DNA of 64,000 nucleotides from Dermanyssus gallinae (taxonomy: Eukaryota; Arthropoda; Arachnida; Mesostigmata; Dermanyssidae), in the NCBI GenBank assembly GCA_003439945.1, contig QVRM01003920.1, forward strand, positions 397,501-461,500. The letters run 5' to 3'. Made by a program: the position numbers and the translations under genes. The stretch's first letter is position 1. Every line of letters begins with the position of its first letter. Positions 57,082 through 64,000 of this stretch are shown in pieces. The notes under the pieces are model-generated. The model was not told the origin of the DNA, ran no database searches, and saw nothing but the letters and a program-made list of their open reading frames with translations.

Positions 57082-58338
57082 GCGCTCGTGGGGTCGTTGG
57101 CTACTCTCGACGTGTCTGTGGAAACTAGCTGCATGATGTACTTGAATCGATTTTACGCTTGCACTGGTTTGCAATGTAAGCGACGGCTTGCGTTTCCGAA
57201 GAACTACAGAATATAAGAAAAACAAGTATATCAAAGAGCAGCGAGCTGTAGGCTCTCACCTGGCACTCTATCTATAATCACCAATCTCATGGTGTTTACA
57301 TACACCAAGTTTGGTCCTAGTGAGTCACTATTATTATATGACAGGCTGACAGTACGTGCTAGTGCAATTTGAACGTTCCTTTTTGTACACCAGTCGTGAT
57401 TCCTGCAAGCGCACATGACCATCCGGTTTTGACGGGTTCCCAGTTTTAAGCCGCTGTGCCACTTAAGTCAGCCTTACTGACACGTTTTGCCAATTTCAGG
57501 ACCGACACTAATCATTAATTATTGTGATTCGTTAGAGCAATGGCCTCATATAAACACTACATTTGTTTATTATTTCTGTAAAGTGATTGTTGGCTTTAAA
57601 TCTACGCACTTGCTTTGAACAGCGTAATACAACAGAGGGGTGGTTTAAATTGCTTTTAAAAAGTGATCTTTCTTTGACACCACCTACTGTATCATAATTT
57701 GTATTACTGAACTTGTTACCGGCAGGCTGCAGCTGTTCCTGCCTGGAGATTCGGCTTATCATCTGACCATTAGGTAATAATACAATGCAGTGAGAGTATG
57801 CTAGCAGATGCAGTGTATTAGCTATTCACCATATGATAAGATGTATAGCAATGCAAATATATCAGAAACAGGTGTACAACAAAATTGTAAAAATAATAAA
57901 TATAAACGCCGCTCTAACTTGCGTTGTTTAAAATCCTTAAACCACCGTCCAAGATCAAAGGAAAGAGGCCGGTATGCGTGAATGTGCTACGTATTCTCTC
58001 GACCACGAGGGCAGAACAATGACGGACGAGAGCAGACTACTCAAAGACGAATTTGATGGAAGCAGACAACCCAGAGAAGCGTACCGAAAGAAGACGAATC
58101 AAAACTGCCGCTGGGAGCCATCCCCAGCGTACGGCAAACAAGCGTGCCAGCCGATCCGCGACAGGTGAAGCCGTATTGACATCAAATCCGACCTCACCCG
58201 CGTATTCTGCCTTTCGATAAGATGGGACTGAATATATGCACATCCTTCACTGTATGATCTGTCTAGAGGGTGAAGTCCGTTCAGATCCACAGGTTTGCTA
58301 CATCTTTATATATTATTAATCCTAGTATAGTTATCACG

Positions 58339-58339
<1 letters not shown>
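57082..58339. other. no gene recognised
   Basis: No supported feature. Confidence 0.45.
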
Positions 58340-58412
<73 letters not shown>

Positions 58413-58425
58413 CATCATCATCATC
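58340..58425. repeat. (AAT)n microsatellite
   Basis: About 24 ATA units followed by CAT units. The Ile-rich frame through it is not a gene. Confidence 0.94.
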
Positions 58426-58494
58426 ATATATCTATTATTACCGAAAAGCTACATCGAGAAACCAAACAATAGAAGGATCTGTAGCAGAGGCGAA

Positions 58495-59250
58495 ACAACA
58501 ACGACAACAACAACACAGCACAGCAGTAACAACAACATCAACGACAACTACAGTAACAAGGGCAGTGACAGCGGCAATTGTAGCAGAGCGTCAACCGCTG
58601 TCATTGAAGCGTCACGACCAGAACAACGAAAGAGATGAGACGCCGTCACCGAGGCAATCGAAGCAGATGACGGCGACACTAACGACAACAACGTCATCTT
58701 TGGCGGCAAATTGGACAAACGAAACCCGAGGGAGGGAATTCTCTTCAAACTCGACCCCCCCCCCCTCCCCGGCCTCTTCTGGACCCCTCGGCCATCTTTT
58801 GCGCCGCCGAGCATGTCCAACACAACAACAACAACAGAACAACATAACAACAGCAGCAACAGCAACAACAACAACGACAATAGCAGCAACAACAACAACA
58901 ACAACAACAATAATACGTCTTGAAATCTGATACACGCCCTTCGAATGATTTGAACGTCTCTTCCAGACAAGATGGCCGGTCAGTGAGTGAGTGGTTCGCT
59001 CATGCTCTGGTCTCGATCTATTAGATCCGCCGGCAGTGGACGGATGGCCGCAGCTGCGGCTACAACCAAGCCACGAATAATGAATGGCGCGAAAAGGCTA
59101 CGACCTCGCCACGACCTTTGCGGTGAAAGCAAATTCTTGTTCGCTGGACTCGTTCGTTGATCGGTAGGATGTTTCCTCCGTGGCGGTCTGAACACGTTCG
59201 GTCTGGCCATGTTGTCAACCGTCATGAACGTCTCGAGTCCACCTCTACTG
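58495..59250. other. CAA/CAG-rich GC-richer block, no proven exon
   Basis: CAA/CAG runs at 58495-58560 and 58825-58915 with a CCCC-rich middle. Long overlapping frames on both strands follow these repeats. No domain seen. Confidence 0.4.
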
Positions 59251-59350
59251 GCTAGTTAACCGATGAATTGGACGATTTACGCCAGCCAACTCGCAAACGG
59301 AAAGTGACGTTGGCTTCTCTGTTTATATATATATATAATATATATATATA

Positions 59351-59479
59351 CAGTGTGTCCGGATAATGTCGTCTAAAATTCTGGGGTATGGTGCCAATTC
59401 AAGAGTGGCCGGTCTGGGTCTCGAACCCAGTCCTCCCGAATGCAAGGCAAAGGCTTTGCCACTAAGCCACCTTGCTCGG
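59351..59479 (-). mobile_element. tRNA-headed SINE, family 1, copy 2
   Basis: On the minus strand: CCGAGCAAGGTGGCTTAGTG, box B GGTTCGAGACCC, CCGGCCAC, then a body resembling the copy at 1272 (TTTTAGAC, CCGGA, TGTAT). It is cut short and lies in TA repeats on both sides. Its outer end, CAGTGTGTCCGGA next to TA, also resembles the MITE terminus at 26127, so a join of two elements is possible. Confidence 0.75.
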
Positions 59480-59480
59480 T

Positions 59481-59547
<67 letters not shown>

Positions 59548-59765
59548 AATATATAATAATATATATATTATAAAAATAATTAATTATATATTATATATAT
59601 CTATATATTTATTATATATCTATATATATATCTATATTCTATATCTTTATATTCTATATATATTCTATCTCTATCTCATCTATCTCTATCTCTATCTATT
59701 CTCTCTCTCCTCTCTCTCGCTCTATCTCTCTATCACTATCCTATCTCTATCTCATCTATATTATA
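59480..59765. repeat. AT-rich and (CTATCT)n low-complexity tract
   Basis: TA runs to about 59545, then ATA variants, then CTCTAT/ATCTC runs. Imperfect repeats suggest an old, mutated microsatellite. Confidence 0.85.
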
Positions 59766-59829
59766 TTTTTTATAATAACTATACATAGGGCAAGTTTATG
59801 AATCATGAAGTATTATTATACATAATTAC

Positions 59830-60300
59830 CTAAAACTTGTGTGGCATGTTTATGCAGAACATTTCCACAATCGTATCGGCTGAAGACAAATATTTGCCGC
59901 CAGGCCCCGTGTGAAAACTCTGCACACAAAAAGTGCTTTCGCAAATACGTATAGTAGCCGTTGCGTCGTCGTGTCTCCAATGTAACAGCAACATGTCTGC
60001 GGCTTCATCCGTGGAACATGTCAAGTAAACGCTTGAGCGATTCGTCGGACATGGAAGTCAAATGCAAATATGAACGTTTCGGATCGTTGTGCACATGGTC
60101 CAATAACATGGTCTAAATGCACCCCGCACTCGCAGAATTGGGATAAGTCTTCGTAGCGGATTGTAATTCTTGCTGGTATGGCTTGCATAAAGGCCTTTAA
60201 GTAAGTAAGGTGAAAGCGGAAGTGCAAAGACTCTAACTTAAGTCCTGCTTGCAGCTCTCTAAAAGAGATATGCGCTGATTCTAAATCGAAACAAATGACA
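59830..60300 (-). other. unassigned protein-like stretch in broken frames
   Basis: From about 60300 down: DLESAHISFRELQAGLKLES, HFRFHLTYLKAFMQAIPARI, RYEDLSQFCECG, then a frame with TCSTDEAADMLLLHWRHDD. It reads like a decayed coding sequence of ordinary composition. I do not recognise it. It could be a host pseudogene, element ORF or chance. Confidence 0.25.
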
Positions 60301-60448
60301 AACTAGATCACGAAATCGGTGTGCCATTTCGTTCCCTAAATGAACATAACAAATTGTATTGACCCGATGTATGTGAACTGCAATGAAAATTCACAAACAT
60401 CAAATCAATTCCCGCTATTTCTAGTCGCAAAAGGAGTGCTGCTTTGAA

Positions 60449-60472
60449 TATATATATATATATATATATATA
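60449..60472. repeat. (TA)n microsatellite
   Basis: About 12 TA units. Confidence 0.9.
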
Positions 60473-60611
60473 GTGATTTTAGGCGTGGCTATTGTGACAT
60501 ACGTTTATAAAATGCACGATTGTGACAGAACGCCTTTTAGCATAAAAAAAACCGAGAATACCGGCGCATTCGGGTCACTGTAGAGAACACCTGTGCAACC
60601 AGATATAGATA

Positions 60612-60940
60612 CTACTTAAATAGTATTTTGACTGCCAGAGACGGGATGCCGTTTGGTCCTGGAGCCTTTGCCGGTTTAAGTCTCGCCGCAGCCTTAAGTA
60701 CCACTGCTGGGGGCTCGTCCCCTTCTCCTGTAGGTACCTCTGGCGTGCTATATAGCTCCCTGTCGAACAATGGCGTACAGTTGGTTTTTAACAGACTTCT
60801 TCTACTAAGACTCCCATTCGTACTGAGAAAGAGCATACTTGTCTCCGTACTAACTGCTATGTCGCGCCACTTAGCTAAGATCGTATCCACGTTGAGCAGA
60901 TCATGCCTCGGTCAACTATCGGAAAGGCCTCTTAGGATTG
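60612..60940 (-). pseudogene. R1-like LINE RT N-terminal fragment
   Basis: VVLKAAARLKPAKAPGPNGI followed by PSLAVK is the KAPGPDGIP motif that opens the RT domain. Upstream on the minus strand come RDIAVSTETSMLFLSTNG and linker-like sequence. The frame stops at 60612 before any catalytic motif, so only the linker and first finger remain. Confidence 0.72.
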
Positions 60941-62100
60941 CATAGAGCAAGACTGGCATGTTCTTTCATGCATTAAGTACCGCTTCGTACTTAGCTCAGG
61001 AGCGCGCACGTAATACGTTTGAAATACGTTGGATGACATTCGTCTGGAGAACGCACCTTGTTTGCAGGTTTGTACAAAATGGCATTACACATGTTTTGCT
61101 TGGTCTATGAGACTAGGCAACGACCTGCCTTTTAAAATATACGTTCCCCCTAATCGCAGGTGCCCCAGGAATTGCTAAGCTTACTCCGTCGGTGCAACAT
61201 GTTGTTGCAGTTCTACACGCAAACTAGCGCAACGCAATGATCGTCAATGCATCAAAGAGCAAATTTTATCAGATAGACGTCTACACAGAGTTAGAATCGG
61301 GTGGAATCGGTTTTTGTGGACAGCCACAAATGTTATCAGGAAATTGCTTATTGCTTTGCCGTCTCTCTGTGTGATTCTCTGCCAAGAAGGACAAACTTTT
61401 TTTGGGAATAGGTTGGCGGCCGCAGATGGACAAGTTATATATATATATATATATATATATATTTCCTTTTTACGTCAAAACGACATAATGACATCTACAT
61501 AACCTTAACGATTATTAGATCCCATTTATCTGTATTATTGTCTTGTTCTATAGACTTCGAGGGCTCTTCAAATAAGCGAGTAATGGCGCACATTATGGTT
61601 TATGGTATCCCAACGACCCGACTGCGCCGCTTGGCAAACAATGGACAGGATCTCCCGCTTTGATGTCGCACACTTCAGCACCTAGCTGTTCTACGAAGCG
61701 CGCGTGTACGCCTATGCTGTACCCAGCCATTGTCTTCACATTAAACACACATTATGCCTTACATGATTTGCAAGCTCTCTTTTAACACTATTCGATTACT
61801 GTTCTAATAGAAAGCTCCTTCAATCATGTAATAAAGAGTAACGGACGACTGATGTCGAAAAGGCTTTGTTACTCGGCAACTACGTAACGGAGCACCATTA
61901 CTTTGGCACGAAAATGAAAGATGGGCATTGCTTGAGAGATTCGCCATTGCTTGAGAATGGTCCTTGGGCATGAATTTTTTGTTGAAGTGGCAACATTTTA
62001 CGGTTCTAAAAACTTCAACGTATTATACAACAACATATCGACGTTTTAGGACTTACCTTAATCTATGTGTCTTTCGCTATGTGGTTCTTCTGCAAACGTA
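60941..62100. other. no gene recognised
   Basis: No supported gene. A (TA)n lies at 61436-61462. Confidence 0.45.
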
Positions 62101-62266
62101 GATTTTCCAAAACTATGTAGAAGACAAGAAGGCAGAATAACTACTTTCGAAAATTTTATCCTCACTTCTAAACAAGACGTTTCCGCCTCCTCCTTCTAAT
62201 GGAAAATATTATTTTCTTGCTAAGTACTACTAAACCTTAAGATAAGTACGGTTATGGAAGACCCTG
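62101..62266 (+). repeat. right part of the 26.1-kb MITE family
   Basis: Shares TTTTATCCTCACTTCTAAAC, CAAGACGTTTCCGCC, TAATGGAAAATATTATTTT and an end GGTTATGGAAGACCCTG followed by TA. The left half was not found. Confidence 0.6.
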
Positions 62267-62268
62267 TA

Positions 62269-62270
62269 TG

Positions 62271-62343
<73 letters not shown>
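62269..62343. repeat. (TA)n microsatellite
   Basis: Starts directly at the end of the MITE-family fragment. Confidence 0.93.
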
Positions 62344-62346
<3 letters not shown>

Positions 62347-62918
62347 GTATAAATCCGCAGATGCGATATCTACACGTATATACCTCATATAGTCTTAAAT
62401 GTTTGTCTTGTACGTTTTAGGTTTAAATAAGCTGCACGAATACATTAATAGACTACTTGTCTAAACGTTTTCATCTAAGTTTTCTGTTAGCATTCACAAA
62501 AATACGCATAACCATAACAACGCGTAATCACGATAGATCATGCAGGCATCCGAGTTACAGTCTTGTCTATATGTGATATACTACTAACACACACACAAAT
62601 CTCAAAATGCCAGCACTCCTACTAAATCCGAACAGGAAATAGCACATTCAATATGCAGGATAAGCTGGTGCCAACATGTTTAGCCGCAATCATGGATATA
62701 AGGAGATAATCCGCGGGGCCAAAGCGTCCACAATAATGTGGTAAAAAAATTATTGCTGAACGGCGTACAAAATCAATCGATGATATAGTCACCAACAAAC
62801 CCCTTCACCAAAAATGCCGTCTCAACGAAGGCCGGATACCATGGGCCTGGCAGAGTGTATCCTACAAGTTATTCCAAAAGAAAAAAGAGTTCCAATAGTG
62901 TCCAGCTCTTGGCATGGC

Positions 62919-62934
62919 ATTGCCAAGAAGAGCT
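62919..62934. repeat. target-site duplication, 16 bp, left
   Basis: ATTGCCAAGAAGAGCT, identical to 63093-63108. Overlaps a local hairpin arm (62904-62934). Confidence 0.92.
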
Positions 62935-63092
62935 TTTTTGATGTAGAAAACTATCAGCATTAATATGGGGGATCACGGGAATCGTGATGTACATGCGTCA
63001 CTACAGCCAGTGACTAGTGTGGGACTCACAAACCCACTAACACCCGCCTCCCTCCCACCCCCAAGGAACGGTAACTGCAGGCATCGCTTCGT
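62935..63092 (-). mobile_element. dispersed short retroposon, family 4, copy D
   Basis: 158 bp bounded by a perfect 16-bp duplication. On the minus strand it starts TACGAAGCGATGCCTGCAGT and shows the core TTAGTGGGTTTGTGAGTC, CCCACACTAGTCACTG, CGCATGTACATCACG. An A run at its end (TTTTTT on plus, from 62935) lies next to the duplication. This copy defines the family's borders. No ORF; no clear A and B boxes. Confidence 0.9.
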
Positions 63093-63108
63093 ATTGCCAA
63101 GAAGAGCT
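63093..63108. repeat. target-site duplication, 16 bp, right
   Basis: Partner of 62919-62934. Confidence 0.92.
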
Positions 63109-63180
63109 GCATCTACACAAGTTCCCGGAGAAACATAGTTTCCGTAAAAGAATACAAGGTCCTGACAGCAGGACCTTATG

Positions 63181-63201
63181 TTATATATATATACATGTAT
63201 G

Positions 63202-63239
<38 letters not shown>
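63181..63239. repeat. (TA)n microsatellite
   Basis: TA runs broken by ATGTATG and ATAAATA. Confidence 0.9.
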
Positions 63240-63466
63240 GTGAAACATATTTTATTTAACGCATAATGGTGTGTGAATAATTGTCCCCCAGTGAACGTGA
63301 CGACAAACAACATCAGCCGTACGTCCAAGCCTGGTGTCGACCACCTGAACAAAGTGCCAAGCACCGCCATGGCGTTACCGCGTTGTATATCCAATGACAG
63401 CTTTTGCCGGAAAAAATCACCAGCGCGTAGGTACCCCGTGGCCAATCTGAGGCACTCGCATACCTT

Positions 63467-63470
<4 letters not shown>

Positions 63471-63501
<31 letters not shown>
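63471..63501. repeat. (TA)n microsatellite
   Basis: Lies just before the first readable RT sequence of the R2-like element. Confidence 0.93.
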
Positions 63502-63505
<4 letters not shown>

Positions 63506-63514
63506 TCCGTCCTG

Positions 63515-64000
63515 TGGTCACTCCGGACTCGCGGATACCCGCGAATTATATTGAACGCTTGTACCTCTCATCTAAAACTCTCATAGAATTTGGACAAGAA
63601 TGTCGCACATTTCGGCCAACTAGGGGTGTTAGGCAGGGAGATCCTCTGTCCCCTATTTTATTTAATCTAGTTCTCGACGACATTCTTTCAAAATTAGACA
63701 AAACTAATATCGTGTACCAACTTACTGATGACTTCCGCCTTATGGGCTTAGCCTTTGCGGATGATCTCATCCTCCTAGCCTCCACGAAATCTACTCTCCA
63801 ACGGCTCCTTAATATTGCGGATCCCCTATTTGAGATCCCGAGGCCTTGAAATTAATAATAATAAAAGCTTTACTATCTCCCACCTATTTAATAGGAAGGA
63901 ACCAGAATTTAACGTTGGAGAGCGGCAATTGCCAGATAAAGGTATGAGCGATCAATGGAGATATCTGGGAGCAGCAATGGCAGAGTTGACTCCACCAAGG
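63515..64000 (+). pseudogene. R2-like non-LTR reverse transcriptase, partial
   Basis: RT of a site-specific-type LINE. Readable in order: PDSRIPANYIERLYLSSKTL, then FRPTRGVRQGDPLSPILFNL (63610-63670), then LMGLAFADDLILLAS with the catalytic FADD (about 63740-63780). A one-base change near 63836 moves the frame to RGLEINNNKSFTISHLFNRK. QWRYLGAAM follows, with the reading still open at the window edge. GVRQGDPLSPxLFNL plus YLG spacing is the R2/R4/NeSL style. The part before 63515 is not readable, so truncation at the TA tract is possible. Confidence 0.82.

Overview
The window looks like non-coding DNA from a repeat-rich arthropod genome. The reasons are a cecropia/rosa-type mariner, other Tc1/mariner relics, I-like and R1-like non-LTR retrotransposons, an R2-like reverse transcriptase, several dispersed tRNA-headed SINE-like families, and very frequent (TA)n and CAA/CAG microsatellites. 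The RT and mariner types would suit an insect, mite, tick or spider. I cannot name the species. I found no host protein-coding gene, rRNA gene or functional tRNA that I can defend. Nearly all recognisable coding sequence belongs to mobile elements.

Layout: a 23-bp-arm hairpin (496-547) and a tRNA-headed SINE (1272-1484) precede a degraded I-like LINE on the minus strand (about 2.4-3.8 kb). At 6398-9178 lies a mariner with identical 32-bp inverted repeats and TA flanks. It carries an almost intact transposase and is split at its start codon by a 5'-truncated LINE with a perfect 16-bp target-site duplication. From 9.2 to 25 kb there are SINE-like copies, microsatellite-rich GC-richer blocks and a Tc1/mariner relic at 21 kb. 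At 25-28 kb lie a mariner scrap, a 499-bp MITE with long inverted repeats, an R1-like LINE tail and a Tc1 C-terminal remnant. From 29.9 to 36 kb there are purine minisatellite, long CAA/CAG tracts and an inverted pair of a roughly 370-bp dispersed repeat.

The stretch 36.96-40.19 kb is a second nest: an R1-like LINE that has lost its polymerase core, with an I-like LINE inserted at its upstream end. A Mos1-type mariner fragment (42.1-42.4 kb), two copies of another SINE family (44-45 kb), an I-like LINE tail (46.1-46.7 kb), an R1-like RT scrap (51.5-52.0 kb), a second SINE with a perfect 14-bp duplication (56.9-57.1 kb), an R1-like RT N-terminal scrap (60.6-60.9 kb), a 158-bp element with a 16-bp duplication (62.9-63.1 kb) and an R2-like RT running off the end complete the map.

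The elements form a layered insertion record rather than a pathway. LINE enzymes make the target-site duplications seen around LINEs and SINE-like copies. Mariner/Tc1 transposases insert at TA, and several elements abut (TA)n tracts. All homology calls come from reading translated motifs by eye, without database searches.
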